42,518 bases of DNA from Alcanivorax jadensis T9 (GCF_000756655.1 NZ_ARXU01000019.1:1-42518); one strand, 5' to 3'. Counted from the stretch's first letter, positions 17,241 to 25,759 are shown. The notes: a model not told the origin generated them from the letters alone. Numbers and translations are program-made.

Positions 17241-17888
17241 ATGACCGAGATGACAGACACCTCAGCCCCTGCCGCCCGTGGCCGCCCCAAGGATCCAGCC
17301 AAGCGTGCTGCCATTCTGAATTCCGCCAAGAAACTCTTTGTTTCCCAGGGGTTTGCCGGCACAAGCATGGATGCGGTGGCCAAGGAGGCCCAAGTCTCCA
17401 AACTGACGGTTTATAGCCATTTCAGCGACAAGGAAACGTTATTTTCCGCGGCTATCGAAGCGAAATGCCAGAATATGCTGCCGGTGCCGATCTTTGAGCT
17501 GGACGAAAACCAGCCTCTACGCACTACCCTCACCAAGATCGGCCTGGCTTTTCTCGAGCTGATCCACAGCCCGGATGTCGTGGCGCTGCAACGGCTGATG
17601 AACAGTCAGGCTACCCAGGACCCGGAAATGTCCCGGTTGTTTTTCGAGGCGGGCCCGCTACGCACCCTCACCGCCATGGAAAATCTGATCCGCAGCGCCA
17701 ATGCCTCCGGTCAGCTTGACGTCAGTGACCCCAAGCAGGCATCGGAAAACTTCTTTGCCCTGTTGCAGGGCTGCCAGCACATGCGGGTGATGATCGGCTA
17801 TCAGCCGCCGATGACTGCCAGCGAAGCTCAGCCCCATGCGGAACAGGTGGTGAGTTTGTTTTTGCAGGCGTACGGGACAGGCAGTTAA
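17241..17888 (+). CDS. TetR/AcrR-family repressor of the RND pump
   Basis: A 215-aa regulator. The N-terminal TetR helix-turn-helix is clear (AAILNSAKKLFVSQGFAGTSMDAVAKEAQVSKLTVYSHFSDKE, given here as a region, residues about 25-67). The C-terminal ligand domain is of the AefR-like type (ALQRLMNSQATQDPEMSRLFFEAG omitted in full; around residues 115-140). It is divergent from the RND pair with a palindrome in between, so it most likely represses pump and self and is released by a pump substrate. No strong Shine-Dalgarno precedes the ATG, and ATG at 17250 is an alternative start. A strong terminator follows. Confidence 0.88.
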   Translation: MTEMTDTSAPAARGRPKDPAKRAAILNSAKKLFVSQGFAGTSMDAVAKEAQVSKLTVYSHFSDKETLFSAAIEAKCQNMLPVPIFELDENQPLRTTLTKIGLAFLELIHSPDVVALQRLMNSQATQDPEMSRLFFEAGPLRTLTAMENLIRSANASGQLDVSDPKQASENFFALLQGCQHMRVMIGYQPPMTASEAQPHAEQVVSLFLQAYGTGS

Positions 17889-17930
17889 GAGTTAGTAGTT
17901 CGCGGAATGGTCCCTGCTGGCACTGAAAAC

Positions 17931-17970
17931 AAAGAGGCCGCGTTCCTGGATGGAGCGCGGCCTCTTTTTT
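17931..17970 (+). terminator. Rho-independent terminator after the TetR gene
   Basis: AAAGAGGCCGCG (17931-17942) pairs with CGCGGCCTCTTT (17956-17967), followed by a T run to 17970. It lies 43 bases past the TetR stop. Confidence 0.85.
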
Positions 17971-18060
17971 AAAACCAAAAAGACACTCGATCACTAAACT
18001 GGTGAAATAAAATTATCCGTTGAATGATAAAGATAGAAGTATTTTTCCTGGAGCAAGAAG

Positions 18061-18087
18061 AAAAACGGGATCCGAAAGCGGATCCCG
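18061..18087 (-). terminator. Rho-independent terminator of the outer-membrane protein gene
   Basis: CGGGATCCG (18066-18074), loop AAAG and CGGATCCCG (18079-18087) form a perfect 9-bp stem. On the minus strand it is followed by a T run, 12 bases beyond the stop codon. Confidence 0.88.
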
Positions 18088-18098
18088 GGTCAGGATGA

Positions 18099-18779
18099 TC
18101 AGAAGGATTTCCTTACACCAATGGAGAAGTGATCGTAATCCACGTCAACCTTGGTATTGCCAACCTCGGCTTCGTGACTCGCATCCACATAACCCAGCAC
18201 CAGTTCAGGCGCATCCGGTGCAAATGCAATAGCCACATCCAGACCTAGCAATTCCGGATCAATATCAACACTACCCGGCCCCACGCTAGCATCAGTATCG
18301 GTATCGCCCATATTGTACCAAAGGGATGCTGTCACCATATCAAAGTTGGCCCGAGCACCCACTTCAAAGCCGAACCCTTCGCCTGCAAAACTTGTCAGAG
18401 TGGGGCGACTAAAGCCTACTGCGCCATAGAGATCCACCACATCGGCAAGCGGAAAATGTGCGCCCACGCCAATAAATGTCATGTCATTTAGCGCAGTATT
18501 CTCAACACCGGTAAGACCGGCGCCCTGATCATCGTCATAGTCCAGCGACAGATGTCGCCCCAGGACCATGACATAATCACCCACTTCAAAACCGCCTTGC
18601 AGCCCAAAACCCTGCTGAAGGTCTAATGAGTCCGACAATCCTCCACTGCTAACTTCCGAGTCACCGGATACAACATAGTCGAACTGCACGTAATTGAAAG
18701 AAGGCGCTTCAGCCATGGCAGTCTGGCTGATGGCACCGGCAAGCGCGGCAATCGCAAACACTGAAATTTTCTTATTCAT
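18099..18779 (-). CDS. Outer-membrane beta-barrel protein
   Basis: A 226-aa exported protein. The start is set at MNKKISVFAIAALAGAIS, which gives a standard signal peptide cleaved after TAMA and has GGGAGAAA just upstream; the frame extends further 5' but without signal features. The mature part alternates polar and hydrophobic residues (FNYVQFDYVVSG, YGAVGFSRPTLTSF, ANFDMVTASLWYNM) and ends in FSIGVRKSF, with the terminal Phe typical of BAM-inserted barrels. The size fits an 8-10-stranded barrel. The exact family is not recognised, and a porin-like or adhesin-like role cannot be told. It is a single-gene unit with its own terminator. Confidence 0.8.
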   Translation of the reverse strand: MNKKISVFAIAALAGAISQTAMAEAPSFNYVQFDYVVSGDSEVSSGGLSDSLDLQQGFGLQGGFEVGDYVMVLGRHLSLDYDDDQGAGLTGVENTALNDMTFIGVGAHFPLADVVDLYGAVGFSRPTLTSFAGEGFGFEVGARANFDMVTASLWYNMGDTDTDASVGPGSVDIDPELLGLDVAIAFAPDAPELVLGYVDASHEAEVGNTKVDVDYDHFSIGVRKSF

Positions 18780-18933
18780 GACTTTCTCCCTGATTAATAA
18801 AAGTGAACCAAGGCCATCCTGAGCCCGTTCATGGACTCCCTTGGTCCGCGTTAAGTAGTAACCCAATTGTAAAAAAACCGCAATATTCACAAGATTGCCT
18901 TTGGATCGGCGTTGATTAATGGATTCCTCGTTA

Positions 18934-19185
18934 TCAAAAGAGCCCAACAGGCCTATGCAAACCACAACCTTGAGAGTGATTGAGTGCTTTCAGCATTTCC
19001 CTGCCGCGTCTGCGTGCGCCCAGCTGCCACCAGATAAGGCCCAGCCACAACAACGCATCCCTGTCCTCAACATTACTGGCCAAGGCCTGCTGGGACAGGC
19101 GCAGAGCCCGTTCCAGCAAGCCGCGGCGAAGAGCGGGGAAACGTCGGCTGGCACGCAGTAAGCGTGCAATGCGGCTACTGCTCAT
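18934..19185 (-). CDS. Small TPR-like protein coupled to creD
   Basis: An 83-aa basic protein. Its ATG overlaps the last 11 bases of creD, an arrangement that favours translational coupling. Residues about 24-66 (LLERALRLSQQALASN, then DRDALLWLGLIWWQLGARRR) have the spacing and the W/L-G-Y-like positions of one tetratricopeptide repeat. No signal peptide or membrane helix is obvious. I do not know a named family. The alternatives are a spurious frame in GC-rich DNA or a truncated TPR gene. The overlap with creD and the repeat-like pattern make it more likely real than not. Confidence 0.5.
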   Translation of the reverse strand: MSSSRIARLLRASRRFPALRRGLLERALRLSQQALASNVEDRDALLWLGLIWWQLGARRRGREMLKALNHSQGCGLHRPVGLF

Positions 19186-20542
19186 GCCGATCATCCTGGT
19201 CGCTTTTTGCTTTCGCCATGGCCTTGCCGGGGACGGCAAAGGCATACCAGTCAAGGTTTCGGGTAACGACCATAACCAGGGTCAGGGCAGCAAACAGCAA
19301 CAGGGCACCGAGTAACAGGGCATAGTCTTCCGCCATCAGGATGCCGTAGATCAGGCCCTGCACCAGCAGCAAACTGATGGCAAAGATCCAGCCTGCTTTC
19401 GGTGATCGCAGTACGGCCATCAGGTAGACGCCGATCAGGGCACAGCAGGATAGCGCCGCCACCAGGTAGGCCAGGGCAAAATCAATATGCTCGCTTAACG
19501 CCACCAGCAACAGATAGAACATGGCCAGCGCCAGCCCCACCAACAGGTACTGCATGGCGTGTAACGGGTAGCGGCGCAATATTTCGAACAGGAAAAAGGC
19601 AGCAAACGTCAGCCCGACAATCAGGTAGCTGTACTTCAAGGCCCGCTCGCTCGACAGCAAACCGGTTACCGGCTGCACCAGTCTTACCCGGAGTGCCTGA
19701 CTGGCATCACCGCAGGCACCGTCACCCCGGGCACAGAGAATGGCACTGGCCGCTGCCAGGCTGTTGGTGCGCCACTGGCTGGTGAAGCCGTCCGCATTGA
19801 TCTCTCTTTCTACCGGTAATACCAGCCCTTCGAAGCTGGGATGCGGCCAGTCTGCGCGCAAGCCGATGCGGGTTTCCTTGGCCAGCGGCAAGGCAGCTAA
19901 GGATTCCGTACCGTTCAGGTTCAGGCGCACCTTGACGGTAAAGGCACCGGCCAGTTCATCGGGCAATTGCACTGCCACCGCGTTCGCGCCCAGCCCCGAC
20001 GGCAACTGTTCTGTTTCCACCAATGGCAGAGGCACATCGTTAACCAGAATTTGCGGACGCTCCACCAGACCACGCAGATCACTGATCTGCAGCACCAGCA
20101 ACGATGGCCGCGACGCCAAGACTTGCTCCGGCTGTTTGATTTTCTGCCAATTGGCCGGAAACACCGCTTCCAGATGTAACAGGCTGCGATAGACCGGCGT
20201 TCCGTAGATGCCCCGGTAACGCATCTGCGTCTGTAGCTGGCCATCCACATTCAGCACATCGGGAATCTGGCTTTCCAGTACGGTGCGTTTTTCCACCACG
20301 GTACAGCTGTCGCCGCGACGACAGTCCGCCTTCTCCACCAGTTGTTTGCGAACCCGCTGGGTCACAATCACCGGGCCACTGATCTGCTGCTCGCCACTGA
20401 CCTGCCGGGCGATTTGTTGTTTTACCTGCCAGGCTTCCTGGCTGCGGTCGATAACCTTGTCCTGGATCATCAACAGGGGGATCACCAGCACCAGGAGCAG
20501 GCCGGCAATGGTGAGCATCTTCAATAACAGGTTGGGTCGCAT
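19175..20542 (-). CDS. creD: Inner-membrane protein CreD
   Basis: A 455-aa membrane protein of the CreD family, the main target of the CreBC two-component system and linked to envelope integrity, beta-lactam response and colicin tolerance in enterics and pseudomonads. It has an N-terminal helix (LLKMLTIAGLLLVLVIPLLM), then a long periplasmic region to about residue 300 with a Cys pair around KADCRRGDSC. The hallmark C-terminal membrane bundle includes FFLFEILRRYPLHAMQYLLV and SEHIDFALAYLVAALSCC. GAGGGAGAGG precedes the ATG. It is separated from creC by 375 bases of REP-type sequence, so it probably has its own promoter. I saw no clear TTCAC-N6-TTCAC Cre box upstream. Confidence 0.92.
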   Translation of the reverse strand: MRPNLLLKMLTIAGLLLVLVIPLLMIQDKVIDRSQEAWQVKQQIARQVSGEQQISGPVIVTQRVRKQLVEKADCRRGDSCTVVEKRTVLESQIPDVLNVDGQLQTQMRYRGIYGTPVYRSLLHLEAVFPANWQKIKQPEQVLASRPSLLVLQISDLRGLVERPQILVNDVPLPLVETEQLPSGLGANAVAVQLPDELAGAFTVKVRLNLNGTESLAALPLAKETRIGLRADWPHPSFEGLVLPVEREINADGFTSQWRTNSLAAASAILCARGDGACGDASQALRVRLVQPVTGLLSSERALKYSYLIVGLTFAAFFLFEILRRYPLHAMQYLLVGLALAMFYLLLVALSEHIDFALAYLVAALSCCALIGVYLMAVLRSPKAGWIFAISLLLVQGLIYGILMAEDYALLLGALLLFAALTLVMVVTRNLDWYAFAVPGKAMAKAKSDQDDRHEQ

Positions 20543-20671
20543 GGTTCCTCTCCCTCATATGGAGAGGCCAGTGTGCGAAGTCAGCTTGGGGGTTTTGTGG
20601 GGATTGTGTGGGGGAAGATAGCTACAAGCTTCAAACTGCGAGCCACAAAGAGAATCAAATCCAGACCTGGC

Positions 20672-20912
20672 CGTAGGAGCCCCTCTTGAGGGGCCAAATA
20701 GAATGCAATGGAAGCGCCAAGCAGGTGCCCGTCTATTCTGTGAAGAGCTGTCGAGCGATAAAAGCGCCTGATCGTCCTGCGGGCGATTTCCGCACAAGCG
20801 CGGTTCGCGGCTCAAGCGCCGCTCCTACGAATATCCCCTGTAGGAGTCTACTTGCAGACGAATCGGGTGTTCTCTGCGATCAAAGTGGTTCGCTTGCAAG
20901 CAAGCCCCTAGA
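20672..20912. repeat. REP cluster between creC and creD
   Basis: The 375-base gap between creC and creD (20543-20917) is largely occupied by REP units. GTAGGAGCCCCTCTTGAGG begins near 20673, its inverted partner ends CGCCGCTCCTACG at 20829, and a further unit TGTAGGAGTCTACTTGCAG starts near 20840 with a partner around 20887-20912. The rest of the gap (20543-20671) shows no gene. Confidence 0.65.
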
Positions 20913-20917
20913 GGAGG

Positions 20918-22333
20918 TTAGTGCTCCTGTTGGGGGATGGTCAGGGTGGAGCGGACGCCGTTGTCGGTGTTGGCCAGTGCCAGACTGCCGCCGTGCAGGC
21001 TGGCGATTTCGTTCACCATGGCCAGGCCCAGGCCGGAGCTTTTGTCGTGGCCTGGGGCGGGCAGGGAGTAAAAGCGTTCGGTAACGCGGTCCAGGGCGTA
21101 GTCGGGGATGGCCGGGCCGATGTTTTCCACAGTCAGGGCGTTGCCTTCAACGTGTACTGTGAGTGCGGTTTCCGCATTGGCAAAACGCAGGGCGTTGTCC
21201 AGCAGGTTGAACAACGCTAACGTCAGCGTTTCCTCTTCCGCTTGCAGAGTGCCGTCGTTGACACTGACGTGCAGATGTTTGTCCGCTAACAACGCATAGC
21301 GGCTGCGCCGCCACTCTTCCACCAGCGTGGCGATATTGACGCGACGCTTGCGGGCCGGCAGGCTTTCCAGTTTTTCCAGCCTGGCCATGGCCAACAACCG
21401 ATCGAGTAGATCACAAAGCCGCTGACTTTCATGGATCACGTTATCGGTGAAACGCGTCAGTGACGGGTCGCTGATTTCATCGTGGAGAATTTCCCCGGCA
21501 CCGCGAATGGCCGCCAGCGGGCTTTTCATTTCATGGGTCAGCAGGCTCACGTTATCTTCCAATCGCGCCCGCTCTTCCAGGCGACGCCGCATGGCGGTAA
21601 CCGCATGCGCCAGATCACGGATTTCATCGCTACCCCGAAACACTGGCGGCGCCGGGCGTTCGTTGTTGGCCACCGCCTCCGCATAACGGCGCAAGCGATT
21701 GACCCGACGGCTTAGCCACCAGGCCAGCAGCACACCTACCACCAGACAGCCGAACAGGGCCAGACCGCCATACAGTATCAGATGACGCTCTGCCTGCTGC
21801 ACAAAAGGCTCGATGGCCCGGCCCGGTTTGCCCAGGCTGATCACGCCGACCAGGCTGCCGCCATCGCGGATCGGCGCGGCCACATACATCACCGAGGTGG
21901 ATGGGTCCTCAGGGTCCGTGCGGGTGGTGCGCGCTCCGTAGCGCCCCTGCAGGGTCAGGTGCACATCGTTCCAGCGGGAAAAATCCTCGCCTTCATCTTT
22001 TCCTCTGGAGTCGAACAGCACCACACCGGTGGGGCCTGTGATATAGATATGGGTATGAATGCGATCTTTTTTCAGACCCCAGATATCCGCATCCGGGGTA
22101 CGGCCGGCATAACGATTGAGTGCCTGGCGCAGGGACGGGGTAATCACGATCTCGCCGTTATCCGCATCCTCAGCAACGATTTCCGCCAGCAGGTTGGCCG
22201 CGTCCACCAGGGTTTCTTCGGCGGACTGGCGCACCAGCGGCTTGGCCTGGCCGAACACCAGATCCAGCACGAACCAGCCCACCAGCCCGAGAATCAGGAA
22301 GTAGAACACCAGTAAGCGCTGCCCGAGTTTCAT
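20918..22333 (-). CDS. creC: Sensor histidine kinase CreC
   Basis: A 471-aa sensor kinase of the CreC type. It has an N-terminal membrane helix (LLVFYFLILGLVGWFVLDLV), a periplasmic domain to about residue 180 with the characteristic GPTGVVLFDSRG segment, and a second helix (LILYGGLALFGCLVVGVLLA). HAMP follows (WWLSRRVNRLRRYAEAV), then HisKA with the phospho-His in LLTHEMKSPLAAIRGAGEI, then the ATPase domain with FNLLDNALRFA and SSGLGLAMVNEI. It phosphorylates CreB, encoded just upstream with 6 bases between them. CreC proteins answer to carbon source and, in pseudomonads, to PBP4 inhibition. The periplasmic FDSRG signature and the neighbouring creD support the call over a generic EnvZ-like kinase. 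Confidence 0.92.
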   Translation of the reverse strand: MKLGQRLLVFYFLILGLVGWFVLDLVFGQAKPLVRQSAEETLVDAANLLAEIVAEDADNGEIVITPSLRQALNRYAGRTPDADIWGLKKDRIHTHIYITGPTGVVLFDSRGKDEGEDFSRWNDVHLTLQGRYGARTTRTDPEDPSTSVMYVAAPIRDGGSLVGVISLGKPGRAIEPFVQQAERHLILYGGLALFGCLVVGVLLAWWLSRRVNRLRRYAEAVANNERPAPPVFRGSDEIRDLAHAVTAMRRRLEERARLEDNVSLLTHEMKSPLAAIRGAGEILHDEISDPSLTRFTDNVIHESQRLCDLLDRLLAMARLEKLESLPARKRRVNIATLVEEWRRSRYALLADKHLHVSVNDGTLQAEEETLTLALFNLLDNALRFANAETALTVHVEGNALTVENIGPAIPDYALDRVTERFYSLPAPGHDKSSGLGLAMVNEIASLHGGSLALANTDNGVRSTLTIPQQEH

Positions 22334-22339
22334 CTGTTT

Positions 22340-23002
22340 TTAACTCTCAAGGTAGTAGCCGATACCGCGACGGGTGGCGATAAGACTCTCGCCGTCCAGC
22401 GGCCGTAATTTCGCGCGCAGGGTCTTGATATGGGTATCCACACTGCGCTCGAAGCTGTCTTCATCGCTGTCGCAGATATCCAGTAACTGCGCGCGGGTGA
22501 ATACCTGCCCGGGGTGTTTCAGCAGGGCGGAAAGAATACGAAATTCGGAACGGGTCAACGTCAGCGCAGCACCCCGGAACAGGATCCTCGCTGCGGCCTC
22601 ATCCAGTTGCCACAGACTGGTAGAACTATCATCGGCGCGCGGGGAAAGCCGCTTAAGGATGGCACGGATACGTGCCACCACTTCGCGAGGGCTGAAAGGC
22701 TTGATCACGTAATCATCGCCGCCCAGTTCCAGGCCGAGGATACGATCCACTTCATCCTGACGGGCGGTGAGAAACAATACCGGTACCTGGCTGGTTTGTC
22801 GTAGCTGCTTGAGCACCTCGAAGCCGTTCAGGTCTGGCAGGCCCACGTCAAGCACCACCAGATCAAAGACCTGAGTGACCAGACAATCCAGCGCCTCCTG
22901 ACCAAGCAGCACATGGTCCACCGCGAAATGTTCGCGCTCCAGCGCAAACATCAATGGCTCCGCGATGCGTGGTTCATCGTCCACAATCAAGATTCGACTC
23001 AC
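22340..23002 (-). CDS. creB: Response regulator CreB
   Basis: A 220-aa OmpR/PhoB-family regulator. The receiver (1-120) has acidic VDDEPRIAEP, phospho-Asp in LVVLDVGLPDLNGFEVL and Lys in YVIKPFSPREVVARI. The winged-helix DNA-binding domain (about 130-218) has ALTLTRSEFRILSALLKHPG and SVDTHIKTLRAKLRP. I set the start at the GTG at 23002 (VSRILIVDDE), because the usual family N-terminus begins there and GGGAGGGGG precedes it; the frame does run 12 codons further upstream. It is the first gene of the creB-creC unit and should activate creD. Confidence 0.92.
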   Translation of the reverse strand: MSRILIVDDEPRIAEPLMFALEREHFAVDHVLLGQEALDCLVTQVFDLVVLDVGLPDLNGFEVLKQLRQTSQVPVLFLTARQDEVDRILGLELGGDDYVIKPFSPREVVARIRAILKRLSPRADDSSTSLWQLDEAAARILFRGAALTLTRSEFRILSALLKHPGQVFTRAQLLDICDSDEDSFERSVDTHIKTLRAKLRPLDGESLIATRRGIGYYLES

Positions 23003-23089
23003 AGCCACCCCCTCCCAAGACCATCGCATCATAACCACAGAGGACAGTCAGCCCAAGGAAAGGGCGCATGGATCATCACAATGGCGTCA

Positions 23090-23533
23090 TCAGGAGGCCT
23101 GTCGGACGGCCAGTTTCAATGCCTCCAGCAGATCCTTGCCGGCACTATGCAGCTCGCGGATATCCTTCAGGAAAAAAGTCTTCTTCGCTTCCGTCTGCAC
23201 CACCAACACCCCGTAAAGCCGACCGTCTTGTTCCAGGGGAATACCCAAATAACTCTGAAAGCGCTCCTCATCGGAGCCGGTCACATAGTGATATTCAGCG
23301 TGGGCCTTGATGTCACGGGCCACCACCGGCCCTCGGCTGCGGGCCACCTTGCCAGTAAGCCCCTGCTGGAAAGAGAGCATGGCGCCCCGCGCTTTCTGGT
23401 TGAGGCCACTGGTGGCAACTATCACCAGAATTTCCCGGATCTCATCCGCCTGGTAGAGACTACATACCGGCACATCCAGACGGTTCTTTACCGCATCCAC
23501 GCGGGCCTGCATAAAATCCGGAGGTAACGACAC
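23090..23533 (-). CDS. Stand-alone GAF-domain protein
   Basis: A 147-aa protein that is essentially one GAF domain of the type found at the N-terminus of PtsP/NifA. Signature parts are VKNRLDVPVCSLYQADE, ATSGLNQKA, QGLTGKVARSRGPVVARDI, and FQSYLGIPLEQDGRLYGVLV. Such domains bind small molecules such as nucleotides, 2-oxoglutarate or NO-type ligands. No output domain is attached, so it presumably acts on a partner. The start is GTG with AGGGG upstream; ATG eight codons in is an alternative. It diverges from the TetR gene at 23654 and is otherwise isolated. Confidence 0.8.
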   Translation of the reverse strand: MSLPPDFMQARVDAVKNRLDVPVCSLYQADEIREILVIVATSGLNQKARGAMLSFQQGLTGKVARSRGPVVARDIKAHAEYHYVTGSDEERFQSYLGIPLEQDGRLYGVLVVQTEAKKTFFLKDIRELHSAGKDLLEALKLAVRQAS

Positions 23534-23614
23534 AAGCGCCCCTTGTATGGCATTGGGAGTTCTCAGTTATCCATTCAATTTGTGTGCCGGTTTCGGTTGC
23601 AGGGCGCAGTTCGT

Positions 23615-23625
23615 TTACACTGTAA
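23615..23625. promoter_or_regulatory. Palindrome upstream of the TetR gene (operator candidate)
   Basis: TTACACTGTAA, a perfect TTACA-N-TGTAA dyad, lies 28 bases before the TetR start codon. Near-identical dyads recur upstream of the nitronate monooxygenase gene at 24319-24343, which points to one regulator acting at both places. Confidence 0.6.
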
Positions 23626-23653
23626 GCCCAAACCCCGGCACCGGAGCTCCAGC

Positions 23654-24271
23654 TTGGCGAAGAAGCCCAAAACCGACGAAGAAATTGCCGCTTTCCGCGA
23701 CAAGGTCTGTGATGTGGCCACCCGGCTGTTTATCGAGCGGGGGCCGCAGAATGTGACCATGCGTCAGATCGCCAGCACCCTCGGGGTCAGCCCGATGACT
23801 CCCTACCGCTATTTCCAGGACAAGGACGAGATCCTTGCCACCGTGCGCGCAGAAGCCTTCCATCGCTTTTCCGCCAACCTGGAACAGGCGGTGCAGCAGG
23901 CCCCGGATGCCCGCGCCAAGGCCCGGGCGGTGGGCGATGCCTATGTGGCCTTTGCCAAAACCTACCCGGCGGCCTATCAGCTGATTTTCTCGTTCACCCA
24001 ACCCGACGAAGAGCGTTACCCGGAGCTGCGTCAGGCCAATCTCCGTGCCCAGGAAACCATGGTGGCCTACGTGCGCGAAATGATTGACGCCGGGCTGCTG
24101 GAAGGGGACGCCCAGCTGATCGGCTATATGTTCTGGGCCACCCTGCACGGCATCGTGGTGCTGGAGCTGGCCAGCGGCCTGCGCGGCATGGATGGTGACA
24201 CCCTGCGCGAGAAAATCATGCGCACCTTGTATGCGGGTATGCGCGTTAATCCCCCTACCCTGGAGCATTGA
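23654..24271 (+). CDS. TetR-family regulator of the nitronate monooxygenase operon
   Basis: A 205-aa regulator. The N-terminal HTH region (about 14-62) has the usual LFIERGPQNVTMRQIAS, then TLGVSPMTPYRYFQDKDEIL. The C-terminal domain is of the TetR_C_13/WHG type (YVAFAKTYPAAYQLIFSF). I chose the TTG start (LAKKPKTDEE) because GGAG sits 7 bases upstream and earlier codons overlap the operator; the frame is open further 5'. It probably represses itself and the operon starting at 24365, as both upstream regions share a TTACA-N-TGTAA palindrome. Confidence 0.85.
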   Translation: MAKKPKTDEEIAAFRDKVCDVATRLFIERGPQNVTMRQIASTLGVSPMTPYRYFQDKDEILATVRAEAFHRFSANLEQAVQQAPDARAKARAVGDAYVAFAKTYPAAYQLIFSFTQPDEERYPELRQANLRAQETMVAYVREMIDAGLLEGDAQLIGYMFWATLHGIVVLELASGLRGMDGDTLREKIMRTLYAGMRVNPPTLEH

Positions 24272-24303
24272 CCGATTCGCTCAGCGGCCTGGGCCGGCAA
24301 GAC

Positions 24304-24343
24304 TTGACCTTTAACTTATACAGTGTAAATTTTACAGGGTAAA
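24304..24343 (+). promoter_or_regulatory. Promoter with two overlapping operator palindromes
   Basis: TTGACC (24304-24309) and TAAATT (24326-24331) with a 16-base spacer form a candidate sigma-70 promoter. TACAGTGTA (24319-24327) and TTTAC-AGG-GTAAA (24331-24343) are two palindromes over the -10 region that match the site upstream of the TetR gene. Binding there would block the promoter. Confidence 0.6.
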
Positions 24344-24364
24344 TCAATTATTGGAGGACCCATC

Positions 24365-25330
24365 ATGTCCCTGCCCGCTTCCATTGCTGACCGCCTGCGC
24401 CTGCCCGTGATGGGCTCACCCCTGTTCATTATTTCCAACCCGGATCTGGTGCTGGCCCAGTGCAAGGCCGGCATCATCGGCTCCTTCCCTTCCCTGAATG
24501 CCCGTCCTTTATCGCAACTGGACGAGTGGCTGCACCGCATTACCGAGGAGCTAGCCGCCTGGGACCGGGATCACCCTGACCAACCCGCGGCCCCCTTTGC
24601 GGTCAACCAGATCGTGCATCGCTCCAACGACCGCCTGGAGAAAGATCTGGAGCTGTGTGAGAAGTACAAGGTGCCGATGGTGATCACCTCACTGGGCGCC
24701 CGCGTGGAAGTGAACCAGGCAGTGCACGGTTGGGGCGGCCTGGTGATGCACGATGTGATCAACGATCGCTTCGGTCGCAAGGCCGTCGAAAAAGGGGCCG
24801 ACGGCCTCATCGCGGTCGCCGCTGGCGCCGGTGGCCATGCCGGCACCCAGTCCCCCTTTGCCCTGATTCAGGAACTGCGCACCTGGTTTGATGGCCCGCT
24901 GGCCCTGTCCGGGTCCATCGCCAATGGTCGCAGCGTGCTGGCCGCCCAGGCCATGGGTGCCGACCTGGCTTATATCGGCTCCATGTTCATTGCCACCGAA
25001 GAAGCCAATGCGGCCCAGGGCTACAAGCAGATGATCGTGGACAGTCGTGCGGACGATATCGTCTACAGCAACCTGTTCACCGGAGTGCATGGTAACTACC
25101 TGGCACCCTCCATCATCAACGCGGGCATGGACCCCAACGACCTGCCGGAAAGCGACCCGTCTGCGATGAACTTCGGTTCCGGCGGCGATTCCGACAAGAA
25201 AGCCTGGAAAGATATCTGGGGCTGCGGCCAGGGCATCGGGGCAGTGGACGCTATCCAGGGTGCCGGCGACGCCATCGCCCGGCTGGCAGACGAATATGAG
25301 CAGGCCCGCCGCGCACTGAATGCAGCCTGA
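24365..25330 (+). CDS. Nitronate monooxygenase (2-nitropropane dioxygenase family)
   Basis: A 321-aa FMN-dependent TIM-barrel enzyme. Visible are LRLPVMGSPLFIISNPDLVL at the N-terminus, the GAGGHAGTQSPFALI motif near residues 153-167 (flavin and active-site His region), and the phosphate-binding LSGSIANGRSVLAAQAMGAD near 179-198. It would oxidise nitronates such as propionate-3-nitronate, or a related activated substrate, in the cytoplasm. GGAGG precedes the ATG. It is the first gene of a two-gene operon with an NTF2-like protein 12 bases downstream, under the control of the neighbouring TetR protein. Family members vary in substrate, so the reaction is inferred. Confidence 0.9.
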   Translation: MSLPASIADRLRLPVMGSPLFIISNPDLVLAQCKAGIIGSFPSLNARPLSQLDEWLHRITEELAAWDRDHPDQPAAPFAVNQIVHRSNDRLEKDLELCEKYKVPMVITSLGARVEVNQAVHGWGGLVMHDVINDRFGRKAVEKGADGLIAVAAGAGGHAGTQSPFALIQELRTWFDGPLALSGSIANGRSVLAAQAMGADLAYIGSMFIATEEANAAQGYKQMIVDSRADDIVYSNLFTGVHGNYLAPSIINAGMDPNDLPESDPSAMNFGSGGDSDKKAWKDIWGCGQGIGAVDAIQGAGDAIARLADEYEQARRALNAA

Positions 25331-25342
25331 AGGAGATAACCC

Positions 25343-25726
25343 ATGGCGAATATTGATGCCTGGCACGCAGTGGTGAAAACCCGCGATCCGCAATTACTCA
25401 GTGATCTGATTGCCGACGAAGCCGTGTTCCACTCTCCGCTGGTACATACCCCGCAAGCCGGCAAGGTACTGACCACCGCCTATCTGACCGCGGCCCTGCA
25501 CGTACTGCTGAACGACAGCTTCCATTACGTGCGTGAAGTGCATGACGGCGAGCATTCGGTGCTGGAGTTCGCCCTGGAACTGGACGGCATCGCCGTCAAC
25601 GGGGTGGACATGATCCAGTGGGACGCAGACGGAAAAATTCTGGACTTCAAGGTGATGATCCGTCCCTACAAAGCCATTGAGGTGGTGCGTACCCGCATGG
25701 CGGCCATGCTGGAAACTCTGAAATAG
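25343..25726 (+). CDS. SnoaL/NTF2-like protein
   Basis: A 127-aa single-domain protein of the SnoaL-like cone fold. Typical elements are WHAVVKTRDPQLLSDLIADE at the start, AVFHSPLVHTPQAGKVL, and the strand HSVLEFALELDGIAVNGVDM leading to IQWDADGKILDFKVMIRP. Members are small enzymes or ligand-binding proteins; no specific function is clear. AAGGAG precedes the ATG, and spacing to the upstream monooxygenase is 12 bases, so both are in one operon and probably act on the same compound class. Confidence 0.85.
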   Translation: MANIDAWHAVVKTRDPQLLSDLIADEAVFHSPLVHTPQAGKVLTTAYLTAALHVLLNDSFHYVREVHDGEHSVLEFALELDGIAVNGVDMIQWDADGKILDFKVMIRPYKAIEVVRTRMAAMLETLK

Positions 25727-25759
25727 CGACACATTTCACGACGCAAGCGCCTGATCCAA

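Noticed and set aside
18000-18060. Possible small RNA between TetR and outer-membrane protein genes
   Set aside because: Both structures present are ordinary terminators for the flanking genes, and no promoter between them is clear.
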